A stretch of DNA of 29,253 nt, from contig JAEYQM010000079.1 in the NCBI GenBank assembly GCA_023410025.1, forward strand, positions 1 through 29,253, written 5' to 3'. Position numbers and translations under genes: made by a program. The notes under the pieces are model-generated. The model ran no database searches. It was not told the origin of the DNA and saw nothing but the letters and a program-made list of their open reading frames with translations. The stretch comes from Bacillota bacterium (lineage in GTDB: Bacteria; Bacillota_I; Bacilli_A; ML615J-28; CAG-698). Below, one piece after another: positions 7,607-17,040 of this stretch (positions are counted from its first letter, which is position 1; each line of letters starts with the position of its first letter).

Positions 7607-8599
7607 ATGATTACAATTATAAATAGCAGCAATGATCCAAGATATAATTTAGCACTAGAGGAATATGCGCTAAAGAATATAAAAACAAATGAAGATATTA
7701 TTCTTCTATGGCAAAATGGCCCTTCAATTATCATTGGTAGAAATCAAAATACCGTTGAAGAAATTAATGCCAATTACGTTAAAGAACATAATATTAATGT
7801 GGTAAGACGTATATCTGGTGGTGGTGCCGTTTACCATGACTTTGGTAATTTAAATTTTACATTTATTACAAATAATTTAAAAGATAATTTAAATAATTAT
7901 CGTAAATTCTCAACACCGGTTATTAATGCATTACAATCTTTAGGAGTACCTGCTGAGTTTTCCGGAAGAAATGATATTCTCGTAGAAGGAAAGAAATTCT
8001 CTGGTAATGCACAAAGTTATCATAAAGATCGTATGTTCCAACATGGAACAATCTTATTTGATGCTGATCTTGATATGGTTGGTAAAGTTCTTCAAGTTCA
8101 TGCTGATAAAATTGAATCAAAAGGCATCAAATCAAATCGAAGTAGGGTAACAAATATAAAACCATACCTTACTAAAGATATGGATATTAAAGAATTTCAA
8201 AATTATTTATTAGAATATTTCTTAGAAACTAAAGATATTGAAAGTAAAACTTATAAACTAACTGATGAAGATTATAAAAATATTGAAAAACTACGTGATG
8301 AGAAATACGCTACTTGGGAATGGAATTATGGAGAAAGTCCAGAGTTTACAATTCAAAAGAGCAATCGTTACCTAGGTGGTAAAGTAAACTTCAATTTAAA
8401 TGTTAAAGATGGAATTATTAAAGAATGTAAGATTTTTGGTGATTTCTTTGGTGAAAGAGACGTAAAAGAATTAGAAGAAAATCTAATTAATAAGCAGTTT
8501 AAGGAAGATGTAATTCTAGATACATTTAGTAAATTACCGATGGATGAATTTTTCTTTAATATTACTTCTCAAGATCTAATTAATTGCTTATTCTATTAA
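7607..8599 (+). CDS. lplA: Lipoate-protein ligase
   Basis: Ligase of the LplA family, 330 residues, that activates free lipoate with ATP and attaches it to a lysine of lipoyl domains. RRISGGGAVYHD lies at 68-78, GRND at 120-123, the catalytic Lys130 in KKFSG, and HGT at 146-148. The full length, with a C-terminal accessory domain ending near 330, is the complete LplA type able to catalyse both steps. AAGGAGAT precedes the start. It converges on the PDH operon, whose E2 carries two lipoyl domains and is the obvious substrate. No lipoate synthase is seen in the window, which fits salvage. Confidence 0.93.
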   Translation: MITIINSSNDPRYNLALEEYALKNIKTNEDIILLWQNGPSIIIGRNQNTVEEINANYVKEHNINVVRRISGGGAVYHDFGNLNFTFITNNLKDNLNNYRKFSTPVINALQSLGVPAEFSGRNDILVEGKKFSGNAQSYHKDRMFQHGTILFDADLDMVGKVLQVHADKIESKGIKSNRSRVTNIKPYLTKDMDIKEFQNYLLEYFLETKDIESKTYKLTDEDYKNIEKLRDEKYATWEWNYGESPEFTIQKSNRYLGGKVNFNLNVKDGIIKECKIFGDFFGERDVKELEENLINKQFKEDVILDTFSKLPMDEFFFNITSQDLINCLFY

Positions 8600-8627
8600 G
8601 ATAGGACATTTGTTCTATCTTTTTTTA
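8598..8627 (+). terminator. Terminator of the ldhA-lplA operon
   Basis: AAGATAGGACA (8598-8608) pairs with TGTTCTATCTT (8611-8621, one G-T pair), followed by a T-run. It starts in the lplA stop codon. Confidence 0.85.
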
Positions 8628-8633
8628 TTAGGT

Positions 8634-8669
8634 ATAAAAAAAACTACTTTTCTTACGAAAAGTAGTTTT
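8634..8669 (-). terminator. Terminator of the PDH operon
   Basis: AAAACTACTTTTC (8640-8652) pairs with 8657-8669 around a TTAC loop. On the minus strand it ends in a U-run made by the A-run at 8634-8643. Confidence 0.87.
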
Positions 8670-8681
8670 AATTTCCTTATA

Positions 8682-10064
8682 TTATTTTAATGAATGGATT
8701 GGCTTATCAATAACTGCATGAGCTGCTTCCATAACAATTTCAGATAATGTTGGATGTGGATGAATTGCATGAGCAAGTTCAAATACTGTCCCTTCAAGTT
8801 CCATTGTAGTTACACTTTGAGAAATAAGTTCAGTCGCATTTGCAGCAAGAATATGAACTCCTAGTAATTCACCATATTTCTTATCAGCAATAACTTTAAT
8901 GAATCCATCAGTTTCACCATCTGCTAATGATTTACCATTAGCGGCAATAGGGAATCTACCTACTTTATAGTCAATTCCACTTTTCTTAGCTTCTGCTTCT
9001 GTCATACCAACCATTGCTATTTCTGGCATACCATAAATACATGCTGGAACCTTTGTATAATCCATCTTTTCTTTTTTACCCATAATATTACTTACTGCTA
9101 CTATTCCTTGAGCACTAGCAACATGAGCAAGCATAATTTTACCAGTTACATCTCCAATGGCATAGATATTAGGAATATTTGTTTGCATATAATCATTTAC
9201 TTCAATTCCTTGACGACTAATATTAATTCCTAGATTTTCAAATCCAGATGTGTTAGGTTTCATACCAACACTCATTAATATTATATCCCCTTCAGCAGTA
9301 ACTTGTTTACCTTGGTATTCATAGGTAACAACATGATCTTTAACACCTACAACATTTGCTTCTGTAATAATATTTATCTTATTTTTCTTTAATAATTTTA
9401 GATATTCTGCTCTTACATCGTCATCAACATTAACTAATACTTTTTCCATTCTTTCAAGAATAGTAATTTCAGTACCAAATGTTGAAAATACTGTAGCAAA
9501 TTCAATACCAATTACACCGCCACCAATAATAACTAGCTTGTTAGGTATTTTTTCTAGACTTAAAATTTCTTTTGAAGTCATAACAATACCTTTTTCCATT
9601 GCTTCTTTAACTCCTTGAATTGGAGGAATAAATGGAGATGCTCCAGTAGCAATAATAATATTCTTGGTATTTAAGATATTATCATTTACAACAATAGTAT
9701 TTTTATTTGTAATACTTGCTGTACCTAAATATGTATCAACACCATTCTTATCTAGTAGAACTTTAACTCCACCAGTAAGTTTGGTAACAACTGAATCTTT
9801 ACGTTTTACAACATTTTTCCAATCAACTTTAACTTGACTCTTATCTAATAATGTAATTCCGTATTCTTCAGAATTCATGAATTGCTTATAAACTTTGGCA
9901 CTCTTTAATAGTGCCTTTGTTGGAATACAACCCCAGTTTAAACAAACACCACCGACTTTTTGTTTTTCTACAACAGCAACTTTAGCTCCCATTTGGGCCG
10001 CTTTAATTGCTGCTACATATCCACCAGGTCCTGCACCAATTACAACTAAATCGTAGTTTTTCAT
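8682..10064 (-). CDS. pdhD: Dihydrolipoamide dehydrogenase (PDH E3)
   Basis: E3 flavoprotein, 460 residues, which reoxidises dihydrolipoyl groups on E2 and passes electrons to NAD+. FAD loop GAGPGG at 10-15, redox pair Cys41/Cys46 in GGVCLNWGCIPTK, NAD loop GGGVIGIE in the second Rossmann fold, FAD contact YAIGDV, and C-terminal active-site His437/Glu442 in HPHPTLSE. There is no N-terminal lipoyl domain, unlike E3 in some Firmicutes and mycoplasmas. It is the last gene of the operon, four bases after pdhC. Confidence 0.95.
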   Translation of the reverse strand: MKNYDLVVIGAGPGGYVAAIKAAQMGAKVAVVEKQKVGGVCLNWGCIPTKALLKSAKVYKQFMNSEEYGITLLDKSQVKVDWKNVVKRKDSVVTKLTGGVKVLLDKNGVDTYLGTASITNKNTIVVNDNILNTKNIIIATGASPFIPPIQGVKEAMEKGIVMTSKEILSLEKIPNKLVIIGGGVIGIEFATVFSTFGTEITILERMEKVLVNVDDDVRAEYLKLLKKNKINIITEANVVGVKDHVVTYEYQGKQVTAEGDIILMSVGMKPNTSGFENLGINISRQGIEVNDYMQTNIPNIYAIGDVTGKIMLAHVASAQGIVAVSNIMGKKEKMDYTKVPACIYGMPEIAMVGMTEAEAKKSGIDYKVGRFPIAANGKSLADGETDGFIKVIADKKYGELLGVHILAANATELISQSVTTMELEGTVFELAHAIHPHPTLSEIVMEAAHAVIDKPIHSLK

Positions 10065-10068
10065 ATCA

Positions 10069-11688
10069 TTAACTCATCAATAATAATAATGGGTTTGCTA
10101 AGTATTGTTTTAATTTAATATTAAATCTACCAGCATCAGCACCATCAATAATACGGTGGTCAAAAGCAAGAGAAATTGGTAAAATGTCGGCAATAACAAT
10201 TTCATTGTTTTCAACAATAGGTTTTTTAACAATCTTTCCAATACCAATAATAGCTACTTCTGGATGTTTAATAATTGGTGTACCAAATAATGCATCAACA
10301 GCCCCATAGTTTGAAATTGTGAATGTACCATTTTGTAATTGACTTAATTGAAGACTACGATCATTTGCTGCTTTAGATAATAATTCTATTTCCTTAGCAA
10401 GTTCAAAGATACTTTTCTTGTCTGCATCTTTAATATTTGGAACCATTAATCCATCAGATGTATCAACAGCTATACCAATATTAATAAAGTCTTTATATAT
10501 AATTTCTTCAGCTTCATGATCAAAACTTGAATTGAAAATTGGATATTCCTTAAGAACTTTAGAAATAGCTTTAGCAATAAATGCCATATAAGTTAACTTA
10601 ACACCATTTGCAGCTGCTAAATCTTTAGAGTTTTGACGGAATTCAACTAATTTAGTTACATTAAATTCATCTAACATAGTTACATGAGGAATAATTGATT
10701 TAGATGTTGTCATAGTTTTAGAAATAGTTTTTCTAACTTTACTAATAGCAACTCTTCTAGTTCCATTACCACTTGGCATTGTAACTTTTTCTTGAGCTGG
10801 AGCAACAGTTTTAACTGGAGCTTGAACTTCTTCAACTTTTTGAGAATTAACCTTAGAAGCATTTAATATATCTTCTTTTAGAACACGTCCATTTGGTCCT
10901 GTTCCAATAATTTTCTTAATATCAACACCTAAATCACTTGCAAGGTGACGAGCAACTGGAGTTGCAAGTACTCTTTCATTTGTTTTAGTTTCCGTTACAT
11001 GATTTTCACTAGGAATTACTTCTGATGATACTTCGATTTCCCCAACTACACCTGAACCTTTTTCACTAGCTTCTTCTTTAACATCTTTAGATGCATCAGG
11101 GGAAACTGATGTTGGTTGTTCTACAAATTCAGTTGATCCATCACCTGTATCAATTAAAACAAGTGTGTTACCAACATAAATTGTTTCACCAACTTCAGCA
11201 CCAAATTTCTTAATTACGCCATCAACTGGAGATGGTATTTCGGCGTTAACTTTATCTGTTTCAACAATACATAGAGTTTGACCTTCTTTGACAGAATCTC
11301 CAACTTTAAATAACCATTTTAAAATTTGACCTTCATGAACACCTTCACCAATATCAGCAAATTTAAAATCATAAATTTTTGATAAATTTGCTGTAGTAGT
11401 TTTTGGTTGTTCAACTTTTTTAGGTTGTTCTACAGCAACTTCTGCTGCTCCATCACCTGTATCAATTAGAACAAGTGTGTTACCAACATATATAGTTTCT
11501 CCAATTTCAGCACCTAATTTCTTAATAATGCCATCAACTGGAGATGGAATTTCTGCGTTAACTTTATCTGTTTCGACGATACAAAGAGTTTCACCCTCTT
11601 TAACCTTATCGCCTACCTTAAATAACCATTTTAATATTTGACCTTCATGGACACCTTCGCCAATATCGGCGAATTTAAAATCATACAT
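10069..11688 (-). CDS. pdhC: Dihydrolipoamide acetyltransferase (PDH E2)
   Basis: Core acetyltransferase of PDH, 539 residues. Two almost identical lipoyl domains come first (about 1-80 and 105-184), each with the lipoylated Lys in ETDKVNAE (Lys42 and Lys146). A Glu/Val/Ser-rich linker follows, then the E1/E3-binding domain near 239-275 (ATPVARHLASDLGVD, GTGPNGRVLKEDI). The catalytic domain runs from about 305 to the end, with HRIIDGADAGRF carrying His511 and Asp515. AGGAGG lies before the ATG. It moves acetyl groups from E1 to CoA. Two lipoyl domains, where many Gram-positive E2s have one, is within the known family range. Confidence 0.95.
   Translation of the reverse strand: MYDFKFADIGEGVHEGQILKWLFKVGDKVKEGETLCIVETDKVNAEIPSPVDGIIKKLGAEIGETIYVGNTLVLIDTGDGAAEVAVEQPKKVEQPKTTTANLSKIYDFKFADIGEGVHEGQILKWLFKVGDSVKEGQTLCIVETDKVNAEIPSPVDGVIKKFGAEVGETIYVGNTLVLIDTGDGSTEFVEQPTSVSPDASKDVKEEASEKGSGVVGEIEVSSEVIPSENHVTETKTNERVLATPVARHLASDLGVDIKKIIGTGPNGRVLKEDILNASKVNSQKVEEVQAPVKTVAPAQEKVTMPSGNGTRRVAISKVRKTISKTMTTSKSIIPHVTMLDEFNVTKLVEFRQNSKDLAAANGVKLTYMAFIAKAISKVLKEYPIFNSSFDHEAEEIIYKDFINIGIAVDTSDGLMVPNIKDADKKSIFELAKEIELLSKAANDRSLQLSQLQNGTFTISNYGAVDALFGTPIIKHPEVAIIGIGKIVKKPIVENNEIVIADILPISLAFDHRIIDGADAGRFNIKLKQYLANPLLLLMS
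11137..11685 (-). repeat. Duplicated lipoyl-domain coding repeat
   Basis: The segments coding for residues 2-80 and 106-184 of pdhC are direct repeats offset by 312 bases. Protein identity is very high, while the DNA copies differ mostly at third codon positions. Confidence 0.85.
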
Positions 11689-11698
11689 TTTATACCTC

Positions 11699-12682
11699 CT
11701 ATGCTTTGAAGCTTACAACTTTCTTAATTTCATGAGCTATTCTTTGTGGGTCTATCATAAAGTGACCTTCACCTCTAGCTAGAGGAACAGTAACATCAAA
11801 TCCTGTTAGACGAGCTGGAGCTGCTTCTAAGTACACAAATGCTTCTTCATTAACGAATGATATAATTTCAGCAGCAGGGCCAAAAGATTTATATGCTTCA
11901 TGAACAACTAATATTCTTCCTGTTTTCTTAACAGAGTTAATAACTGTTTCTTTATCAATTGGAGAGATAGTTCTTAAGTCAATTAATTCAACACTAATTC
12001 CTTGTTCTTCAACAAGTTTAGTGGCTTTTTCGGCTTCACGAACCATAGCCCCCCAAGCAACTACTGTAATGTCAGTTCCTGGTTTTACAATTTTAGCTTT
12101 TCCAATTGGAACTTCATATTCTTCATCTGGAACCTCTTGTTTGAACGCACGATAAATACGTTTTGGTTCTAAGAAGATTACTGGGTCATTTCCATTTAAA
12201 GCGGCTGTTAATAAACCTTTTGTATCATATGGAGTTGATGGAATTACTACTTTAAGTCCTGGAATATGGGCAAAGATTGATTCTAAGCTTTCTGAATGGT
12301 GTTCTAAGGCTCTAATACCACCACCATATGGCATACGAATTATTAATGGTAAACTATTGTTACCACGACTTCTATTTCTCATTCTAGCTACATGGGCAAT
12401 GATTTGGTTCATTGCTGGCAATACAAATCCGTCAAATTGGATTTCAACAACTGGTCTTAAACCATTGATTGCCATACCTACAGCTGAACCAACGATTGCT
12501 GCTTCACTGATTGGTGAGTCAAATACTCTTTGTTCCCCATATTTCTTTTGTAATCCGGCAGTTACTCTAAATACTCCACCTTCAAAACCTACGTCTTCAC
12601 CATAAACTACTACACGAGGATCTGTACTTAATTTTTGGTCTAAAGCTTTATTTACTGCTTCTACAATATTAATTACTGCCAT
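11699..12682 (-). CDS. pdhB: Pyruvate dehydrogenase E1 beta subunit
   Basis: Beta subunit of the heterotetrameric E1, 327 residues, the usual size. It carries the thiamine-diphosphate activating Glu region (YGEDVGFEGGVFRVT near 27-41), VFDSPISEAAIVGSAVGMA, and PYGGGIRALEHHSES, whose His pair is typical for the active site. With the alpha subunit it decarboxylates pyruvate and acetylates the E2 lipoyl group. Its ATG overlaps the last base of the pdhA stop (TAATG), which gives coupled translation and equal subunit amounts. Confidence 0.95.
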   Translation of the reverse strand: MAVINIVEAVNKALDQKLSTDPRVVVYGEDVGFEGGVFRVTAGLQKKYGEQRVFDSPISEAAIVGSAVGMAINGLRPVVEIQFDGFVLPAMNQIIAHVARMRNRSRGNNSLPLIIRMPYGGGIRALEHHSESLESIFAHIPGLKVVIPSTPYDTKGLLTAALNGNDPVIFLEPKRIYRAFKQEVPDEEYEVPIGKAKIVKPGTDITVVAWGAMVREAEKATKLVEEQGISVELIDLRTISPIDKETVINSVKKTGRILVVHEAYKSFGPAAEIISFVNEEAFVYLEAAPARLTGFDVTVPLARGEGHFMIDPQRIAHEIKKVVSFKA

Positions 12683-13767
12683 TATTTATTTGCCTCCTCT
12701 AAGTATTCTTTATATTCTGCTAATTGTCTCTTTAATTCAGGAGTCAATTCTTCATATGTATAATTGAATATATCTTCTAATTTCGCATTACCTGAAGCTT
12801 CTACTTTCTTAAATGTTTCTAAAACATAATCAGTCATTTCTTTTTGTAATGCTTCTTCTAATTCATCATTCCATAATTTCTTATCTACTAAATATTTTCT
12901 AAATCTAATGATTGGATCTTTTAATTCCCATTCTTTAACTTCTTCATCTTTTCTATAGATTGTTGGGTCATCAGAAGTTGTATGAGGGCCTAAACGATAA
13001 GTGACTGCTTCAATTAAAGTAGGTCCTTCACCACGTCTTCCCCTTTCAGCTGCTTCGCTTACAGCAGCATACATTGCAAGAATGTCATTACCATCAACTT
13101 GAATACCGTGGATTCCATATCCAACTGCTTTTTGTGCTAAGTTTTCAGCTTTTGTTGCTTTTGAACGTGGAGTTGATATAGCCCATTGATTATTTTGAAC
13201 AACAATAATAACAGGTAAATCAAATACACCTGCAAAGTTTACACCTTCATGGAATTCTCCATGGCTAGTTCCACCATCACCGATAAATACAGCGGCAACT
13301 TGGTCTTTATTTAATACTTTTGAAGCATAAGCTAGACCAGCTGCGTGGTTAATTTGGGCTCCAATTGTAATATTAACTGGTAAGACATTAACACCTTCGT
13401 TAAAATGGCTTCCCCATTCATTACCATACCAGTAAAGGTATAGTTGTTCTAATGTTACACCATGATATAACATGGCATTAAACTCACGGAAAGCTGTAGC
13501 TAGCCAGTCAGTTTTCTTAAGTGCAGCCATAACACCGATTTGTGCGGCTTCTTGCCCTCTATTTGGAGCATATGTAAGCATACGCCCTTGACGTTGGAAT
13601 TGTATTGCTTTAATATCAGCAATACGACCCAAACTCATAACTCTATACATATTAAGTAATAATTCATCACTTAATTTAGGCTCTAAATTTTTATCCACTA
13701 TATTGCCATCTTGGTCTAATATTTGAAGCATTTTATTCTTCAGCGGATCAAATTTTTTTGTTAGCAT
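12682..13767 (-). CDS. pdhA: Pyruvate dehydrogenase E1 alpha subunit
   Basis: Alpha subunit of E1, 361 residues from the chosen start. The thiamine-diphosphate motif begins GDGGTSHGE (about 163-171) and ends NNQWAIS (about 192-198). RLGPHTTSDDP is the phosphorylation-loop-like segment conserved in E1 alpha. The start is ATG 13767 (MLTKKFDPLKNKML), since AAGGAGG at 13774-13780 sits six bases ahead. A longer frame to ATG 13824 has no ribosome site and adds an unrelated hydrophobic leader. It is the first gene of the operon, 67 bases downstream of the predicted transcription start. Confidence 0.95.
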   Translation of the reverse strand: MLTKKFDPLKNKMLQILDQDGNIVDKNLEPKLSDELLLNMYRVMSLGRIADIKAIQFQRQGRMLTYAPNRGQEAAQIGVMAALKKTDWLATAFREFNAMLYHGVTLEQLYLYWYGNEWGSHFNEGVNVLPVNITIGAQINHAAGLAYASKVLNKDQVAAVFIGDGGTSHGEFHEGVNFAGVFDLPVIIVVQNNQWAISTPRSKATKAENLAQKAVGYGIHGIQVDGNDILAMYAAVSEAAERGRRGEGPTLIEAVTYRLGPHTTSDDPTIYRKDEEVKEWELKDPIIRFRKYLVDKKLWNDELEEALQKEMTDYVLETFKKVEASGNAKLEDIFNYTYEELTPELKRQLAEYKEYLEEANK

Positions 13768-13840
13768 CTTGGTCCTCCTTATAATTATATATATTTTTTT
13801 TATATTTAAACAAATATAAGACAATCTTCATGTCATAATT

Positions 13841-13869
13841 ATTATAGTATAGATAATTTAAATTGACAA
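13841..13869 (-). promoter_or_regulatory. Promoter of the PDH operon
   Basis: On the minus strand TTGTCA (13864-13869), 17 bases, TATAAT (13841-13846). It is the strongest -35/-10 pair in the window and matches the high expression expected for PDH. Confidence 0.82.
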
Positions 13870-13891
13870 ATATAATGCCTATAACAACTGA

Positions 13892-13925
13892 AAACAAAAA
13901 AAGAAATTGTTCTATAACAATTTCT
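13892..13925 (-). terminator. Terminator after the MgtC-family gene
   Basis: AGAAATTGTT (13902-13911) pairs with AACAATTTCT (13916-13925). The A-run to the left gives the U-run on the minus strand. Confidence 0.83.
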
Positions 13926-13956
13926 ATTTTCTCCTAATTTCTTAAAATTAAACCAT

Positions 13957-14679
13957 TTAAGTTTCTTCAACTTCATAAACATAACTTTGTGATGAAATTT
14001 GATTTATAACATCTTCATATGATCTACTTTTTGGTAAACTTATATAAAAGATTGATTCTTTTAAATGAAGACCATTTTTAATGTATTTATTTGAAAGAAA
14101 TGTTTTTCTAACAGTAACTGCTTGAGCAGCCAAGTTCTCATGAATTTCTTTTTCATAATTTTCATCAAAAACAATTTTTAAACGACGAATTTTTCTTGTT
14201 CTAGTTAATCTTTCACCTAATTTTCTTGACAAGTATGAAGCTGGTAAAATTATTAAAACTGTTGTTGCAGCAATAATATAATTATACATTCCACCTGTAC
14301 CAATCATTAAGCCAAGCGCAGAAACTAACCAAAGTAATGTAGCTGTTGTAATTCCCTTTACATTTGCTTTTGTATGAATAATAGTACCTGCTCCTAAAAA
14401 GCCAACTCCACTTACGACTTGAGCTATAATTCTTCCTTGATCAGCCTTCACAATATCAGCCAAATCTGGATTTGCTTTCGCAAACTCTAAAGCCGAATAA
14501 ACAATGTTATTTTGAAGAATAGCTATTAAACAAGCACCAACACATACTAAAGTAAATGTTAGAAATCCTGCAGGTTTACTTTTTAATTCACGTTCATAAC
14601 CAATTATGGCTCCACAAATTGCAGCAGCCAACACTCTTAAAACTTGTTCTAAAACGATACTTAAGTCTAACGAGTCCAT
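13957..14679 (-). CDS. MgtC/SapB family membrane protein
   Basis: Membrane protein of the MgtC/SapB family, 240 residues. Four or five hydrophobic segments fill residues 1-155: LRVLAAAICGAIIGYERELKSK carries the conserved GxERE-type motif, and SGVGFLGAGTIIH with GITTATLLWLVSALGL is the family core. A soluble ACT-like tail of about 80 residues follows. MgtC proteins help survival at low magnesium and inhibit F-type ATP synthase in some pathogens; in other bacteria the role is unclear. AGGGGG lies before the ATG. It is the last gene of the pdp operon, eight bases after the flippase-like gene. No magnesium riboswitch is visible upstream. Confidence 0.9.
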   Translation of the reverse strand: MDSLDLSIVLEQVLRVLAAAICGAIIGYERELKSKPAGFLTFTLVCVGACLIAILQNNIVYSALEFAKANPDLADIVKADQGRIIAQVVSGVGFLGAGTIIHTKANVKGITTATLLWLVSALGLMIGTGGMYNYIIAATTVLIILPASYLSRKLGERLTRTRKIRRLKIVFDENYEKEIHENLAAQAVTVRKTFLSNKYIKNGLHLKESIFYISLPKSRSYEDVINQISSQSYVYEVEET

Positions 14680-14687
14680 ATTTCCCC

Positions 14688-15707
14688 CTATTTTTTACGT
14701 TTTTTTGTTTCTAAATACAATGTTGCAATTAATCCTAATATAATTAAAGAGTAATAACTAAATAAACTATTAATTAGTAATCCTGCATTTATTGTTGTTG
14801 GAATATCGTATAATATTCCATAAAAAATAATAAATGCAGCTTCTCTTGCTCCCATTCCTCCAGGAGTGGGAAAAAAAGCAACAACAATTTCAATAATTGC
14901 AGCAATTCCAATTATTAATAAATAATTTGAACTAATATCTAATCTTAGTCCATTTAATACAACAAATGGCATCGTATAAAAGATAATTTGCTTTATAATT
15001 GTAAGAAATGTAACCGATAAAAAATAATTTCTATCCGTATATATTTTTCTTGTATTTTTATAGTAATTATTCACAGAATTAATAATTAATTCTTTTTTAT
15101 CATTTACTTTATTAAATCGAAGTGATAATTTATTAACAATCTTTACCAATAAATTGCTAAACCATGGAAATAAAGAAATCATTACAAGTGGAACAACTGT
15201 TAGTAAATTATAAATAATCCCAATTAATAGAACTGATTTATATCCACCTTGTTCGATTAATTTGCCACCACCAACTAATAATCCCATTAAACCAATAAAA
15301 ATAACGACAACTTGGTAAATTAATCCCTTAACAGTCAAACCAGCTAAAACTTTATCTGTATGTACTTTTTCTTTATTCAAATAATAAAATCTTGATGGAT
15401 AACTACCAATATATAAAGGAGTCACACCAGAAAAGAAAGATCCGGAAAGATTAATCAGCAAAAACTTAAAGAATTTTAAATCACTAGCTACAGATACTTG
15501 TAATAACTTTGCATCAACAAGTATATATAAAACCAATAACCCAATAAGCATAATTACTGAATCAAATGATGCACTAAACATCTCATGAAGTGAATCTTGT
15601 ATATTATCTAAATTAGAAATTCCAGCAATTACTGCAAGTAGTAAAATAATAAATAAAATAATTAATTTTCTATACTTGGTTATAGGGTTATCGATTTTTT
15701 CGTTCAT
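14688..15707 (-). CDS. UPF0104 / LPG-synthase-TM flippase-like protein
   Basis: Integral membrane protein, 339 residues with about eight hydrophobic segments. The signature PTPGGMGARE at 280-289 belongs to the UPF0104 family, the membrane half of MprF (lysylphosphatidylglycerol synthase), where it flips aminoacyl lipid. The soluble synthase half of MprF is absent, so this is a stand-alone membrane domain. Such proteins are thought to move a lipid or lipid-linked glycan across the membrane. It starts seven bases after the pdp stop and is co-transcribed with it. The pairing with a nucleoside phosphorylase gives no clear functional hint. Confidence 0.88.
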   Translation of the reverse strand: MNEKIDNPITKYRKLIILFIILLLAVIAGISNLDNIQDSLHEMFSASFDSVIMLIGLLVLYILVDAKLLQVSVASDLKFFKFLLINLSGSFFSGVTPLYIGSYPSRFYYLNKEKVHTDKVLAGLTVKGLIYQVVVIFIGLMGLLVGGGKLIEQGGYKSVLLIGIIYNLLTVVPLVMISLFPWFSNLLVKIVNKLSLRFNKVNDKKELIINSVNNYYKNTRKIYTDRNYFLSVTFLTIIKQIIFYTMPFVVLNGLRLDISSNYLLIIGIAAIIEIVVAFFPTPGGMGAREAAFIIFYGILYDIPTTINAGLLINSLFSYYSLIILGLIATLYLETKKRKK

Positions 15708-15714
15708 GGGTTTT

Positions 15715-17016
15715 TTACCTTACTAAACCTAGTATCAATTGATTCTTTTCTACTTTATTTTCTACTACTTGATAGGCATCTAAGATCATCTTATAAGCTT
15801 CTTGTTCATTTTTTCCATTACCATAAATTACTGCTAGAGTTTCTCCAGCCTTAATTTCATCGCCAACTTTTTTAAGAACTTGAATACCCACACCTAGATC
15901 AACTACATCATCTTTATTTTCACGACCAGCACCTAAAATCATGGCGGCATTACCAATTTCTAAAGCTTCAAGTCTTCCAACATATCCTGATTTAACACTA
16001 TTAACTTTTATAATGTTCTTTGCTTGAGGGAATAAAGAATAATCTTCAATTACATTTGGATTACCATTTTGGTAAATAATCATTTGACGTAATTTTTCTA
16101 AAGCTTCGCAATTATTAATTTTTTCTAATACTAAGGATTTAGCCTTTTCTATAGTATCAACAACATTTGTCATAAGTAAAAGTTCGGCTGATAAATCAAC
16201 GCATAAACTTCTAAATGATTCTGGTCCACGACCCTTTAATGTTTCAATAGCTTCAATTACTTCAATACTATTACCAACCATTTCACCTAAAGGTTCATCC
16301 ATATTTGTAAGCATTGCAACAGTCTTACGACCAACACTATTACCAATGTCAACCATTGCTCTTGCAAGAGTTGTTGCTTGGTCAATAGTCTTCATAAAAG
16401 CACCATCTCCAACCTTAACATCAAGAAGAATCGAATGAGCTCCACTGGCAAGTTTTTTCGACATGATTGAACTGGCAATTAATGCAGTAGACTCGACTGT
16501 TCCAGTTACATCTCTTAGAGCATATAGTTTCTTATCAGCTGGAGTAATATTTACTGTTTGCCCGATAACAGCAAGAGAAATTTCACGAACTTGTTTGAAG
16601 AAGTGTTCACTAGTTACACTAATAGTAAATCCAGGAATTGCTTCTAATTTATCTAAAGTTCCTCCTGTATGACCTAAACCTCTTCCACTCATTTTCGCAA
16701 TCTTTAATCCACAACTTGCAACAATTGGAGCAATTACTAAAGTTGTCTTATCTCCAACTCCACCTGTTGAGTGTTTATCTACACAAATTCCATCAATTTG
16801 TGATAAATCTATTTGTTCGCCACTTTGTAGCATTTCCATTGTTAGGTTTGTTTGTTCTTCATTATCCATTCCATTAAAACAAATAGCCATTAGTAAAGCA
16901 CTAACTTGATAATCAGGTATTGACCCTTTCACATAGCCATCAATTATATAATGAATTTCTTCTTTGGTTAATTTTAAACCATTTTTCTTTTTGATTATTA
17001 TATCAACCGCACGCAT
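15715..17016 (-). CDS. pdp: Pyrimidine-nucleoside phosphorylase
   Basis: Pdp/DeoA-type phosphorylase, 433 residues, which splits uridine, thymidine or deoxyuridine with phosphate to base and (deoxy)ribose 1-phosphate. The signature KMSGRGLGHTGGTLDKLEA is complete, with VDKHSTGGVGDKTTLV before it and ALRDVTGTVESTALIASSIM after it. Length and end match Bacillus Pdp. ATG 17016 (MRAVDIII) is chosen over 17025, since AAGGAAGG sits at a proper distance only from the inner ATG and the family starts there. It is the first gene of a three-gene operon, with a divergent promoter shared with the 17097 gene. It feeds salvage beside thyA downstream. Confidence 0.94.
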   Translation of the reverse strand: MRAVDIIIKKKNGLKLTKEEIHYIIDGYVKGSIPDYQVSALLMAICFNGMDNEEQTNLTMEMLQSGEQIDLSQIDGICVDKHSTGGVGDKTTLVIAPIVASCGLKIAKMSGRGLGHTGGTLDKLEAIPGFTISVTSEHFFKQVREISLAVIGQTVNITPADKKLYALRDVTGTVESTALIASSIMSKKLASGAHSILLDVKVGDGAFMKTIDQATTLARAMVDIGNSVGRKTVAMLTNMDEPLGEMVGNSIEVIEAIETLKGRGPESFRSLCVDLSAELLLMTNVVDTIEKAKSLVLEKINNCEALEKLRQMIIYQNGNPNVIEDYSLFPQAKNIIKVNSVKSGYVGRLEALEIGNAAMILGAGRENKDDVVDLGVGIQVLKKVGDEIKAGETLAVIYGNGKNEQEAYKMILDAYQVVENKVEKNQLILGLVR

Positions 17017-17040
17017 TTTTATCATTCCTTCCTTTATTTT

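Noticed and set aside
13768..13824. N-terminal extension of pdhA
   Set aside because: No ribosome site at 13824, and AAGGAGG sits six bases before ATG 13767. The extra residues are unlike E1 alpha.
16463..16877. Plus-strand open frames inside pdp, and similar frames opposite pdhB, MATE and plsC
   Set aside because: They are antisense shadows of well-conserved genes, without ribosome sites or recognisable proteins.
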